This document shows, piece after piece, positions 1 through 12,338 of a DNA stretch of 64,000 nt. The DNA is from Trema orientale (Eukaryota; Streptophyta; Magnoliopsida; Rosales; Cannabaceae): assembly GCA_002914845.1 (NCBI GenBank), contig JXTC01000252.1, forward strand, positions 311,361 through 375,360, given 5' to 3'. How positions within the stretch are numbered: the first letter of the stretch is position 1; each line of letters opens with the position of its first letter. The notes beneath the pieces were generated by a model. The model did no database searches, had not been told where the DNA came from, and saw only the letters and a list, made by a program, of their open reading frames with translations. Both the position numbers and the translations under genes were made by a program.

Positions 1-3000
1 TCACCACCCGGATTGGGGAGACCGCCATGGCCGCTGCCGCCTTCAACGACGTCGCCGCTTGGATCCTCCTGGCCCTCGCCGTCGCCCTCGCCGGAGACGG
101 AGATGGCGGCGGCGGAAAGAGCCCCCTGGTGTCGGTCTGGGTTCTTATGTCGGGCGTGGGCTTCGTGGTTTTCATGCTGCTGGTGGTCCAACCGGCCATG
201 AAATGGGTTGCAAGGCAATATTGCTCGTCGGAGGTGGTGGACGAGGCGTACATATGCTTGACGCTGGCAGGGGTGATGGTGTCGGGGTTCGTGACGGACC
301 TCATCGGAATCCATGCGATCTTCGGGGCGTTCGTTTTCGGGCTGACAATCCCAAAGGGAGGGGGATTCGCGGACAGGCTGATCGAGCGGATTGAGGATTT
401 CGTGTCCGGGCTGCTCCTCCCTCTCTACTTCGCCTCCAGTGGCTTGAAGACCGACGTGACTAAGATCAGCGGAGGGAAGGCGTGGGGGCTGTTGGTGCTC
501 GTCATAACCACCGCATGCGCCGGCAAGATCATCGGCACCTTCGCGGTTGCCATGATGGTTAAGATCCCAGCTAGGGAGTCCCTCACGCTCGGCGTGCTCA
601 TGAACACCAAAGGCTTGGTCGAGCTCATTGTTCTCAACATTGGCAAGGAGAAGAAGGTCAGCATTGCTAATTCTTTTCCTTTCTCTTTTTCCTCTTTTTT
701 TTATTCATTTTTCATACCTCATCTCTAGCTAGTTAAAACGCGATCAAGATTATTTCAACGTTAATTTCGAATGTCATACTCTGAAAATTTCCAAGTTACT
801 AAGATATTAAAATAAGACTTTGAAAACTTGTTAGACCGGTGTACATATGGCAGTATTTTTTTTTACCCGTGTATATACGTCATGGTTTTTAACTATTAAA
901 TGATAATTTAACGTGATCTAACCACTATAATAATCTGTATGAAAAAGACGTATATTATTAATATTATTTTTTTTATTATAAAAAACGTAAAATTTAGCCT
1001 AAATAAAAAAAATAATTGGTGCCATATATATATATATATATTACGGATTTGTTTTCTTCTTTAGTTTATTATCTACTACTTTTCTTGTTGTGGTTTCTTT
1101 TCTCTTTCTCACTTCCTCGAATATTTAAAATTAGTCAAAAAAAATAACTTTGAGGATTCTATAGCCTAGCCTCTCACTTACTTGAATTTCCTCTCCATGA
1201 CAAGTTATAAATGACTAACTTATATTGGCCAATCACGTTCTTAGTCTTCCCACGCGCTTTTGAAATAACATCAACTGATGTACAGAAATTTCTTTAAAGA
1301 ATCCAAACAGACAAAAACAACTTTGTTTGTTACTACAGCTTTTGATTAATCATTGACAAACTATTTATTAGTGTTCAACATACTTGCCTGCCTGTCTGGC
1401 GTGGAAACTAGATCCCTTATATGAATATATATAAATCTTTTATTGTTTTATTCAAATAAAATTTATGAAACACGTTTTGTTATAATAAAATTTAGAGAGA
1501 GAAAAATATTAAATAATAGATATTTATTTTTAATTTTTTTTTTAACTATCTAACTTATGGTAATTTTGAGATTATAATCTAATGATTAAAAAAAAATACA
1601 TATAGATAGATAAAAAAAAAATATTTACTGAATTAATAACCTATAAATATATATATATAGGTTATCAATCCAATAGATATTTTTTTTTTTACCTATTTAT
1701 AAGTATTCTTTTTAGTCGTTGGATAATTGGTGGAACGGCTACTATAATTTGAGTAGTTAGAATAAAAAATAAAAATAAATACTTATTATTTAATGATTTT
1801 TTTTCTCATACCTCTTTTAGCATAAAAAAAACGTGGTAATCAATTTTTATTGGTCAAAATAATATCTATAAATAAGTAAAAAAATACTTAAATTAGTGCG
1901 CATATATATATATGCGTGTAAGAATATTTGTCCCGATGAAATCACCTATTTTTAGCTAGATTTATACTCATTATTTCCACTAAAAAAGGACATCATCATC
2001 TATACCATGCAATAGTGTAAATTAACGCCAATTAAATCATTTGAAAACTACATTTCACAAACCATTTCTTTGCCTTTACTCTCTCCTTTTTTTTTTCCTC
2101 CGTACATGTGTCAAGAATAAAGTCTCAGAATATAGCCTAATTCATTGCATTTGCATATAGTACATATACTTTTGATCCACATGTCCAGTGTGATTTATTT
2201 TCTACTTTGTTGAAAATTTCTTCTCTCTTTTGTCAGATTAAAGCCTTATATCCATTCCATTTCCTGTTTGGTGGTTTCCTGTTATCTTTTTATTTTGTGA
2301 CCTAGAAACGGTCACGTTTACCTCACAACTAGTGTAAGGCTTATATTTGTGTAAGGCTTATATTTTTTAAAATATATTTTTTATAATTATTATTAAGACA
2401 TTGTTTGGATTTTTTTTGTTTTTACAATAAAATTTTAATGATGGGAATTTTCTCAAACTTGCTCGTGAGAATATTCTAATTAAACAAAAATAAAAATAAA
2501 ACTGTTGCCTAATAAAAGCCTTATTTATGAAACTTGTTTAAATCATGAATGGGATGGGTATTTCTCTTCCAAAATTCAATAAAATATTAGAAGAGCACGA
2601 GCATGTTTTCCCAAATCTAATCCAACTCCCAAGTTCGAGGATCTCTCATCCAGTATCTATGCATGTAACATCTATATATATATAAAGGTTGCTAATCCAT
2701 TAGGTATTTTTTTTTTTTTTTTTACCTATGTATAGGTATATTTTTTTAGTCATTAGATCATTATTTAATGGTAATCTAACGATTATAACGATGTGTATGA
2801 AAAAATATGTATCATTAATGCTATTTTTTTCTTTTACTTTTTAATATTAAAAAAATATACCTAATAAATTTTAATGGATCAAAATAATATGGTAAAAAAA
2901 AAAATACCCACCGGATGGATGCCCATATATAAATAACTCAAACGTTTTTCTTCTATATGTATATAGATGTATCAAGTATGCATCCATTAGGGGTCCCACA

Positions 3001-5009
3001 AAAAGACATTATAAGTTATTTTATTTTCACAAACTAGTTTGTGGAGTTGTGTTTATATCTGGTTGTCTCCCCACTCTGAACCCGGATCCTCTCTGTTCCG
3101 CCACTCATTTGTCGACACAAGCAAGTTACGGATACAGTCCCTCCCTAAGAATTAGCCACTGAATTCTGATTGGGTTTTACTTTTTCAACACACGATCATC
3201 GATTACCACTGATCACTCCTTTTCAATTATATATAATGGGTTTTTAATAGTTCCCCTTTAAGGGTACAGCATGACATGACATATATAACATGTTATCACG
3301 CATCACAATCAGACACACAGTAGGACTGACTAGGTTCTAGTGTAGGGTCGACTACTGTGAGAATTAAGATTAGCAAAGTCAAAGGTGTATAGAACATATT
3401 AACCATGATCGAAATCAATTAATATAATATATTAATTAATTAATGGAACAGGTGCTTAACGACGAAATATTTGCTATACTGGTGCTGATGGCCCTCTTCA
3501 CCACCTTCATCACAACGCCAACGGTGATGGCCATCTACAAGCCAAGTAGAGGCGGCGGGGGCGGCAAAGAGTCCATTCGCACCCACCGCAAGCTCTGCGA
3601 TCTCTCAATCTCTGGCCAGGACTTCCAAGATGAGCTCCGGATCCTAGCGTGCGTCCATGGGCCAGGCAACGCGCCGTCCCTCATCAGCGTCGTGGAGTCC
3701 ACGCGTAGCACCAAGAAGGCGGCGCTCAAGCTTTTCATCATGCACCTTGTGGAGCTCACAGAGCGCTCCTCCGCCATTGTCATGGTCCAGAGAGTCCGCA
3801 AGAATGGCCTCCCCTTCTTCAACCGCTTCCGCCGTGGCCAGTGGCACGACCGCGTCGCCGGGGCTTTCCAGACGTACGAGCAGCTCGGCCGAGTGTCCGT
3901 CTCGCCCACTACGGCCATATCGCCGCTCCCCACCATGCACGAGGATATCTGCCACGCAGCGGAGGAGAAGCGCGTGGCCATGATCATCCTCCCTTTCCAC
4001 AAGCAGTGGAACGGCGCAGACAAGGAGTCCGTGGAAAATGTGGGGCATGGGTGGAGACTGGTCAACCAGAGGGTGCTCAAGAACTCTCCCTGCTCCGTGG
4101 CTGTGCTGGTGGACCGTGGCCTAAGCTTTGGTGGCGCAGACATTCGATTAACGCCGCCGGGGCCGCCCAACACAAGTGTGGGCCAACGGGTGTGCGTAGT
4201 CTTCTTTGGTGGACCCGACGACCGCGAGTGCTTGGAGTTGGGCGGTAGAATGGCGGAACATCCTGCCGTTAAAGTGACGGTTGTGAGGTTCGTTAATGAA
4301 AATAAGGAGGGTTCGGAGGGCCAAGGGTTTATGTTGCGGCCGAGCCCCACCAAGAGCGTCGAGGTTAGTTATAGCTTCTCCACCGCGACAATGAACCTAG
4401 AGAAAGAAAAGGTACGTACCTTATATTATTTGTGATTTAGGCTATAGGTAGCTAATCATGTATGTATAATTATGCATATTCAACACTGATAATATTTATG
4501 TTATGTAATAAAATTGATTGGTTTTGGCGCAGGAATTAGATGAGACAGCGGTGGCAGAATTCAAAAGTAGGTGGATAAATATTGATGATAATGATCAAGT
4601 AGTAGGGATACAGGCGGAGTACATAGAAAAAGTAGTGGGGGAGAGCAACAACAACATTGTAGAGCAAGTGTTGGGAATCGGGCGCAGCGGGGATTACGAC
4701 CTAATAATAGTAGGAAAGGGTCGGTTCCCCTCTAAAACGGTGGCTGAGTTGGCCGACCGCCACGCGGAGCACCCAGAATTGGGACCAATTGGAGACATTT
4801 TGGCGTCGCCCGAGCAAGGCATGGCGTCATCGGTGCTAGTCATTCAACAACACGACTTAGCACACGCCGAGGAGCTGCCCGTCTCTAAGGTGTTTCCCGC
4901 ACACAAGATTAATATTAATCGTGATCAATCTTCCTCTAGTGCTAGTACTAGTACTAACGATCATCAGAAAGAGATGGCAAATATTAATAACATCCACAAT
5001 ATTGTGTAG
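1..5009 (+). CDS. Cation/H+ antiporter, CHX family (CHX-1), 5' part outside window
   Basis: Monovalent cation/proton exchanger of the CPA2/CHX family; relatives act in endomembranes or the plasma membrane in K+ and pH homeostasis. Visible exons are 1-656, 3452-4411 and 4533-5009 (stop TAG). All junctions are GT-AG in phase 0, giving 696 visible residues. By alignment with the neighbouring gene, about 186 N-terminal residues lie upstream of the window. The first exon holds the second half of the Na+/H+ exchanger domain, with the transport-site Asn-Asp pair in FNDVAAW, the [20 protein letters not shown] helix region, [10 protein letters not shown] and [18 protein letters not shown]. The later exons encode the cytosolic USP-like regulatory domain with [21 protein letters not shown], the intact ILPFHK motif, [15 protein letters not shown] and ASSVLVIQQ. 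It resembles the CHX15-20 clade; the exact orthologue is not assigned. It looks intact where visible. The 2.8-kb second-to-third exon intron is filled with MITEs. Confidence 0.95.
1423..1903. mobile_element. Head-to-head pair of AT-microsatellite-flanked MITEs
   Basis: Two copies of the same 225-260 bp repeat lie in opposite orientation: about 1423-1645 reversed and about 1659-1903 forward. They share a central (TA)n tract. The forward copy starts GGTTATCAATCCAATAG followed by a T-run and ACCTATTTATAAG, contains the marker words TAGTCGTTGGATAA and TTATTGGTCAAAATAATA, and ends in (TA)n. The same words recur at 2684, 26155, 60257 and 60854. The TA-microsatellite flanks resemble Micron-type MITEs of rice, but superfamily assignment is tentative. 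Confidence 0.6.
2684..2923. mobile_element. AT-flanked MITE copy in CHX-1 intron
   Basis: Forward copy of the family seen at 1659. It begins AAGGTTGCTAATCCATTAGG next to a (TA)n tract, carries TAGTCATTAGATCATTATTT and AATGGATCAAAATAATATGG, and ends near CATATATA. It is more diverged than the 1659 copy. Confidence 0.6.
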
Positions 5010-5989
5010 ACCGGTCACCAAACTATATACATTTGTTGCTGCTAGTGGTGCACATTTTATAAATAATTGTACATGTACGTAATTCAATCTATTATAACTT
5101 AAATTTGTCGGGCGATCCACAATCTAGGCTTCTTATAATTAAGGCTCTAAACGAGCAATAATGTTGGCCGGCAGCAACCTCTTTATTGGGACAGCCGCTA
5201 GCTAGCCTTTATGCACGTGAACCGAGATCGATCTATTGTCCCATTTTGTTATCTCATTTGTTGTCTTATCCACTTAAAAATAGACAACTCAGTACAAAAC
5301 ATAATATTAATTAATATATTTAATTTTTTAAAAATAATTGTTACTAAAAAAATGCTGAAGTATCCACTTTTAAATGAATGAGACATCAAAGTGAAACAAC
5401 ATATTTCAATCATGTTGCACTCCTTAAGATCATTGTGTAGAAACATTTAAATGAAACGCTTTATTTGTCATATATTACGAAACTGCAATCAAAGTTTTTG
5501 TATCCAAGTCTAATTATAATACTTATTCATTAAATTAAATGGGACCTTCGTTAACATTTTTAGACTCTTCTCTTTCAAGCGGGAAAAAAAAAAAAAATTG
5601 TCATTCACAAAGTTATCCAACAAGGCCAAAAAAACAAAAATTTAAGTTAAACAATCCATTATCCAGTCTAATAGTTAATGGTTATATCATCTTATTACGA
5701 TCCCTTCAATTTCTTTGTAATTGATTCGCAGTCCAATGTGAGTACCTCCGTGTATATATATGCATGCAACAAGTAATTCCATCAAAAGCATATCTGATTT
5801 GATTAATGTTTAATTATTTTTGCTATAAATATACATACGTACGAAACTCCCAATACCAAACTGTATAAGGGAGGGAATACTAGTACTTGATTCGCCGCCT
5901 CCAACATACGAGACCGATACTCCAGACCATCGTTAGTTTCCTCATGTGGTACGGGCTCTTTGAAACTGAATACAGATGCTGCAGTTGGG

Positions 5990-6333
5990 GAAGTGCTTTT
6001 TGCTTTAGGTGTGGGTATATATGGTTATTTGTGATAGCATGGGCTTTGTGGTGGGTTGTGCTTCCATTAAAATAAAGGGGTCTTTCTCCCCCATGTTGCT
6101 GAACTTCTAGCAATTCGAGAAGGGCTCAAGTTTCTCCCCCATGTTGTGCTTCCATTGAATCTGATGCTGCCAACGCTATCAAAGTTATCAAATCCGGGTC
6201 GCATGCTAGATTCGATGAATCTATTGTCGTTGACATTATATATTATCTTTCCTTGCTTGATGAATATTGTTATGTTTCTTTTGTTCCTAGACTAGGGAAT
6301 TTTGGTGCCCATTTAGAAAATTTGACGAGATAA
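5990..6333 (+). pseudogene. Degenerate RNase H-like (RVT_3 type) retroelement fragment
   Basis: Read with frame changes, this stretch matches the RNase H-like domain found at the end of plant non-LTR elements and related genes. An early piece reads DSMGFVVGCASIKIKGSF SPM, a middle piece AIREGLKF, and from 6157 one frame stays open to TAA at 6331-6333: ESDAANAIKVIKSG, then VVDIIYYLSLLDEY and VSFVPRLGNFGAHLENL. The order SFSPM / AIREGL / ESDAA / FVPRxGN-AH is the family's characteristic order. In-frame stops (for example after LLNF) and frameshifts show it is dead. No reverse transcriptase was seen beside it. Confidence 0.65.
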
Positions 6334-6965
6334 TTTTTTTTATTAGCTCTCTTTTTTTTTTTAACAGATTAGGAAAAAAAGGAAAATTTTTAGTATACAA
6401 AATAAAAAAATAAAAAAAAAGTTGTAGCTACAAAAATACAAATTTTTTATAAGTTTATTGAGTAACCAGTTTGACAACTATACTAGTAACCATGATGGAT
6501 AATATGATATCCAAATTGGTTACATTTGCAACATTAATCTTGAACAAAAATTAAAATTATNTTATGTTCATGTTTCATTCTTAAAACGGTATTCCATCTA
6601 GTTTTTAGTCAGTTATTAAGGATATACAATCTGGTTACTTTTACCATTTGGATTACAAAAATAAAGTAATATTGATCTAAATATCAAACCAAAGAATTTC
6701 TTAGTAGATCCCTTAATCCGACAGCTGAATTTGGCAAACCACCAACGGTCATCCACTTGTTACCATTCGTCCATTTTGTTGTTAACGGCTACCTATTACC
6801 GAAGGAAACAAAGAAAAAGATTTTTTTTTTTCAAATAAAAAAAAAGTTACCATAAGTATCGTATCAAGTTAATTATCGTATGCGGGAAATAAGAAGGGAA
6901 ATTAGGCATTCTTTTTTTTTTTAAAATAAAATTTTTTCACTTTTTTTGGACTAAATCATAATTTT

Positions 6966-7225
6966 AAGTATTTATAAGAAATAGTCTTTTTCAGTTCTTT
7001 TCTATAAAATGGCCGGTTTTTTTACACCTATTTAATAAATGATTATTTTGTAATTTTATGTTGATAAATGGTCTTTTTTTAATTAATCTATTAACCTTTT
7101 TAAAAAATAAATCAATTTTATACAAAAGAAATCAATATATTTTGATATATTAAACACGAAAAACGGTCAATCTTTCAATAATTTTCAACATTCGGCTATT
7201 TTTTAACAGTATTTTTATAAAAGGC
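6966..7225. repeat. Dispersed repeat, copy 1 (second copy at 27541-27775)
   Basis: Shares with 27541-27775 the ordered words AGTATTTATAAGAAAT, TTTACACCTATTTAATAAAT, TAATTTTAT-TAAATGG, AATATATTTTGATA and a closing TTTTTAACAGT. It is AT-rich and diverged and has no coding potential. The element type is unknown. Confidence 0.5.
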
Positions 7226-7359
7226 CAATTTTCGAACAGCGATCCAGAATTCGACAATTTAGCTAGAAAGCCCCAATTTTTAAAGGCTCGATACTTTTTG
7301 CCATTGCATAAAAGGCCCTAATTTCTTTTGTGGGCCTAAGAATATACGAAAATGACATT

Positions 7360-7581
7360 GATAGGATTTACTTGGGTCCAAATGATTTTTTTGTGCATTT
7401 TTCTTAAAATAACATTTTTAGGAGTGTTTAAAGATTAATTGACCATGAAAAAATTTATTTAAGACTTTTTTATAGTCAAGAACTTCTTGATCATAGGTCA
7501 AAATATCCTTAATACTCCTAAAATTATTATTTTTGAAAAAATACATAAAAAAAAATCATTTTAGCCCAAGTTAGTCCTATC
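7360..7581. mobile_element. Foldback MITE, about 222 bp
   Basis: The two halves are imperfect inverted copies. The left arm reads GATAGGATTTACTTGGG, then AAATGATTTTTTT and TTTTTAGGAGTGTTTAAAGA. The reverse complement of the right arm reads GATAGGACTAACTTGGGC, then AAATGATTTTTTTTT and TTTTAGGAGTATTAAGGA. No clear target duplication was found, so the superfamily is not assigned. Confidence 0.55.
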
Positions 7582-8587
7582 CATGTTTTTATGGTGGTCA
7601 CTTGTTCGTTTGTCTGTACTGAAAGTGAGGACATTTATCAGGATATTTTTGATAGAGGAAGAGGGTATGCTGGTACTGGTGGAGAATCTAGGACTAGCAC
7701 TTGGTTCTGTATTTTAAATGGCATTCTATTTTGCTTTATTCTCAATTTTAAAAATAAACAATTCTCGTTTAGAAAAATAAAAAAAAAAATTATGAACACA
7801 AGAATATGGGGTCATGATTTCATTTGCTTGAAAATCTCAAAATTTTCTTTGAAAGACCTTCATTGTTCAATGATTTTTTTTTTTTTTCTCAATTATCGCT
7901 TTTCTCTTGATAAAAGATTCACAGCACCACAAGAAAAAATAAAAAAACAAAAATTATCTTGACTCAGTGTTTATGGAGACGTGTACAAATTATCACCTGA
8001 ATTAGTATTTATGGAGACATACATTCGGTTCTGAGTTCACGCAGACAAAGGCCTGCTCAAGGCTTAAAGAAGCACCGCGCAAAATTTGATTTTCTTTTTT
8101 CTTCTTATTAATTTTATTTGTTATCATCTTTTTTCTTTTAACCCGGTCAATAGCAAAAGTTTGGTGTAGTAGGTTGCCACTAACAGTGGATAAAGAGCTT
8201 TTATTTTCCATTTTTAAAAAATGAAGACAAAAGAAAGTGGGAGAGGGAGATGTAACGACGTTAACCTCTCCACTTTCTTTATTCCATCACTTTTTATTAT
8301 TATTTTTTTTCTTTTTGATTTCAATTTCAACACATATGCCTTTATATGGTTTAAAAATATACGTTGAGTACTGTTTGCTTTGTTGAAATGGAATAAGATT
8401 TCTAATTAAATAAAATAAGAATAAGAATAGGAATAGGAATATAAATATAAATATAAATGATATTCTAGTATTTATTTGATTTGAAAAAACAACGAAAACC
8501 AGGTATAAAAAATAATGACAAAATCATGATTGCACACCTTTTCTTTTCTTTCTTTTTTTGGGTGGAATTGCACTAATGGAAAGTATG

Positions 8588-8949
8588 GGGCCCGTTTGTT
8601 TCACCCATTCGAATGGGTGTATTTAAATAGAAATTCTAGAATGTGTTATAATTAGAATGTGAGACATTTGAATAGAAAAATAGTAGAATGGGTTGTAATT
8701 AGAATGAGAGTATTAAAAATAGACCATTCAAAAATACTTCATCCCCTCTATTCTCATTCCAAGATACAAAAACTCCATTCTAATAGTTGATATGACTGAT
8801 AGACCATTTGAATAGAAAAACTGAATTGTTGAAACAAACACTCATTCTAAAAGACCATTTGAATAGAAAAACTGGAATTATTGAAACAAACACTCATTCC
8901 AATGAGTTTTCCAATTGAATGGAATGGAACGGATGAAACAAACGGGCCC
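8588..8949. mobile_element. TIR element (PIF/Harbinger-like MITE), 362 bp
   Basis: Perfect 16-bp terminal inverted repeats GGGCCCGTTTGTTTCA are flanked by a 3-bp direct repeat ATG (8585-8587 and 8950-8952). A GGGCCCGTTTG start and a 3-bp target duplication fit Tourist/PIF-Harbinger elements, although the usual target is TWA. Inside, a roughly 49-bp module containing GACCATTTGAATAGAAAAAC and ACAAACACTCATTC is duplicated in tandem (8801-8848, 8852-8900). There is no coding capacity, so it is non-autonomous. Confidence 0.65.
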
Positions 8950-9463
8950 ATGATTTTAAAGTAATGAGTATTCTGTTATTTAAATTAAATAATGAAATGG
9001 GAATAATGATTATTCAATTCAAACTTGATTCACCAAATCAAGACAACAAAAGTGTTAAATCTCCCACTTGACACGGATATATGCGCATTCGGAATTCCCC
9101 ACAACATAACATTTCTGGCGACTCGCTATAGGCTATAGCCCATATCCATATCCTGCAAATTTTACCGCGTTACACTGAGAGCAGAGAGATATATATTTGA
9201 TTGCACTGCCACTTATGGACAAAAATTAAAGGCAATGATATAAGAGTGGAATTAATATTATACATATATGTGAGACATATGTATGTGTATATACATATCA
9301 GCGTCAAACAAATAATATTCAATTATTAAAACCAATCAGCGCGAGAGAACCACACAATATTGTTCTCTCACGAAGTTTTATTTTGGAGCCTATAAGAAGA
9401 TGTGGCCTTCAAGAGGATCATATATGTATATTATAACAAGTTGACATACATATATATTGTTGC

Positions 9464-12278
9464 ATGGCAAACACAACAAGGAGCAGCGAGGTGATCAAGA
9501 CCTCATCGAGCGGAGCCTGGCAAGGGGATAATCCTCTCAACTACGCCTTCCCTTTGCTAATACTTCAAACTATTTTGGTCCTCTTCATCAGCCGCTTCCT
9601 TGCTTTCCTTCTCAAGCCACTCCGCCAACCCAAAGTCATTGCCGAGATCTTAGTACGTGTATATATTATATATTTGGTTTTTGTGATGATCGATGCATGA
9701 ACATGATCACTCATGCATGCAAGCATAAGCATTAATTAATTAATTTGCTGTACTTAATTATTAATACTACTGTCGATCAGGGTGGGATTTTGCTGGGACC
9801 ATCGGCACTTGGGCGCAACCAAGATTTCTTGCGTTGGATTTTCCCTTCATGGAGCACTCCCATTCTGGAGTCCGTAGCAAGCATAGGCCTCCTTTTTTTC
9901 CTCTTCCTGGTGGGTCTCGAACTCGACCTTACCTCCATCCGCCGCAGCGGCCGCCGAGCGTTCACCATAGCTCTGGCTGGGATCTCTCTGCCTTTCCTCT
10001 TCGGAATTGGACTCACTTTTCTCCTCCGCCGAGCTATCAAGGGAGAGGAGAAAGTAGGCTACGCTCAGTGCCTCATGTTCACGGGAGTCGCCCTCTCCAT
10101 AACCGCTTTCCCTGTCCTCGCACGCATCTTAGCGGAGCTCAGGCTCCTCACCACCCAAGTTGGAGAGACTGCCATGGCAGCCGCAGCTATAAACGACGTC
10201 GCCGCTTGGATTCTACTGGCTATCTCAGTAGACCTCGCTGCAGGGAATAACAACCCCAGCGGCACTAGTACTACTAGCCCTTTGGTCTCCATCTGGGTTC
10301 TGCTCTCGGGTGTACTCTTCGTGGCTTTCATGCTGCTTCTGGTTCGACCCTTTATGAGCTGGCTCTCCACGCGGTGCTCGTCGCAGCAGCAGGACTTAGT
10401 GGACGAAGCTTATATCTGTTTGACCTTGGCAGGGGTGATGGCATCCGGGTTCATGACGGACCTAATCGGAATCCATTCAATATTCGGAGCCTTTGTTTTT
10501 GGGTTGACGATTCCAAAAGGGGGTGACCTCGCGGGGAGGCTCATAAAGAGGATCGAGGATTTCGTGTCCGGTTTGCTGCTGCCGCTCTACTTCGCGTCCA
10601 GCGGCCTCAAGACGGACGTGACGAAGATAAGAGGGGCGGAGGCGTGGGGGCTGCTGCTGATTGTCATATCCACGTCGTGCGCTGGCAAGATTATGGGGAC
10701 GTTTGTGGTGGCCATGCTCTGTATGATTCCAGCCAGGGAGTCTCTGGCTTTGGGTGTGCTTATGAATACCAAAGGCTTGGTGGAGCTTATCGTTCTCAAT
10801 ATCGGCAAGGAGAAGAAGGTACTACTAACTCATTTGCAGCTTCTATGCTAAGCTTCAATTATTTAATTCATTTTAGCATTAGTTATAATGTTTATTATTA
10901 TCTCATTAAGATTATTAGAAATTTCATTATTATCAAGGGATAATATTATATATTAAAAAAAAAAGACCCACCACTTTCCGCCTTTTTGCACACACACCAA
11001 AAACAAACATGCCTTTTCTTTCGCATCAAATAAAAGTATTTTGCTATCAAATTTTACCGAATTCAAAAAATTATTGAAAACAAATATTTCTAACTTTTGA
11101 AATCTATACCTTTGGATATCGTGCTTTTAATTATTAGTGACCGAAGGACAAATTATATGTTGTTAATCTTTGCTTTATTTCTAAGGGATTTGATACAATT
11201 TTTTTTTTTTTCTATTGAAGATATTATCAATTATGCCAAACACAGTGTGTGCTGCAATATTTAAATATGCGAAGTACTAAATATTGTTATGCATGTCAAC
11301 ATCAACAATAACAAAATTCGAATATAGCTATTTCCATCTTTGATTTGCAGATTGGTTGGGTATATAATTGACATATATATATATATATATATATATATTT
11401 GCATGTTCCATGACATATATAGTTTCAAGCTTCACCGAAAATCAGAAGACAAATCATTAGTTTGAGAATATATTTTGACAGCAAACCTATAAGCTATAAT
11501 GTCATTACCCAAAAAAAAAAAAAGCCTATAAGCTGTAAGTGGGCATGCACGTGTTGCTATATTCAATGGGGGTTCACTGCACCAAAAAAAAAATCTTTGA
11601 AGTTTGGACTTTGTGCAATTTGAATTTTGAGTTTAGTTTCTCAGAAAGAATATTTTCACATTTTGAAATTTAAAAAATTTGTACACTCTGTCTATATTTT
11701 GAAAAATTTATTTCTCAAAAATTGTCAATTCAAACTCAAATTATATTATTTTTATTTTCAAATAATTAAACATTTACAAAAAAAATATCGTTTAAATTAA
11801 AATAAAGTGTACAAAATAAGAACAGAGTACAAATTTAATTGTAGAATTTCAAAATGTGAAAATATTTTTTTGCAAAAACCAAAACTTAAGGTTTAAATTA
11901 CAGAAAAATATGGTCAGTACTAAAAACTTATATTGGTCACAACTATGTATCATGAAGCTATTTATCATGATTATATGAAGTCCCTAAAGCTTAGAGGCGC
12001 ATAAAACTTATAAATTTAAGACCATTATTGATCAATTAACTATATATAAACATTGTTTTTATGGTCGCAGACTTAGCCCTGATTAGTAACCATACATATT
12101 TCTAAATTAAAATTTAGAGTTTAATTAGTAACCATACATACTTCTAAGTTGAGATTTAGAGTTTAATTTCCCACCCTAATGTCAAAAGAAACTATATTTA
12201 TGTATATAAGCACGTAAATTTATATTGAAAGAAAGAAAAAGACCAGGAAATATGAGAACAGCCAGCTAGCTAGCTAAC

Positions 12279-12338
<60 letters not shown>

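Larger units (their letters stand above)
657..3451 (+). other. Large CHX-1 intron, repeat-filled
   Basis: GT-AG intron of 2795 bp, strongly AT-rich. It holds three copies of an AT-flanked MITE family (see the entries at 1423 and 2684) and otherwise low-complexity sequence. No exon-like open frame was seen. The matching intron of CHX-2 is 1556 bp, so insertions account for at least part of the size difference. Confidence 0.8.
5010..9463. other. Intergenic spacer between the two CHX genes
   Basis: About 4.4 kb without a supportable gene. It contains an RNase H relic (5990-6333), a dispersed repeat (6966-7225), a 222-bp foldback MITE (7360-7581) and a TIR element (8588-8949). The last 100-150 bp should hold the CHX-2 promoter and 5' UTR. 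A short hairpin (arms GAGAGAAC/GTTCTCTC, about 9343-9369) lies about 100 bp before the CHX-2 start codon. The remainder is AT-rich and unrecognised. An N occurs at 6561. Confidence 0.7.

Noticed and set aside
3535..4353. 272-codon open frame on the - strand inside CHX-1
   Set aside because: Antisense of the CHX regulatory domain; no recognisable motifs and no splice logic.
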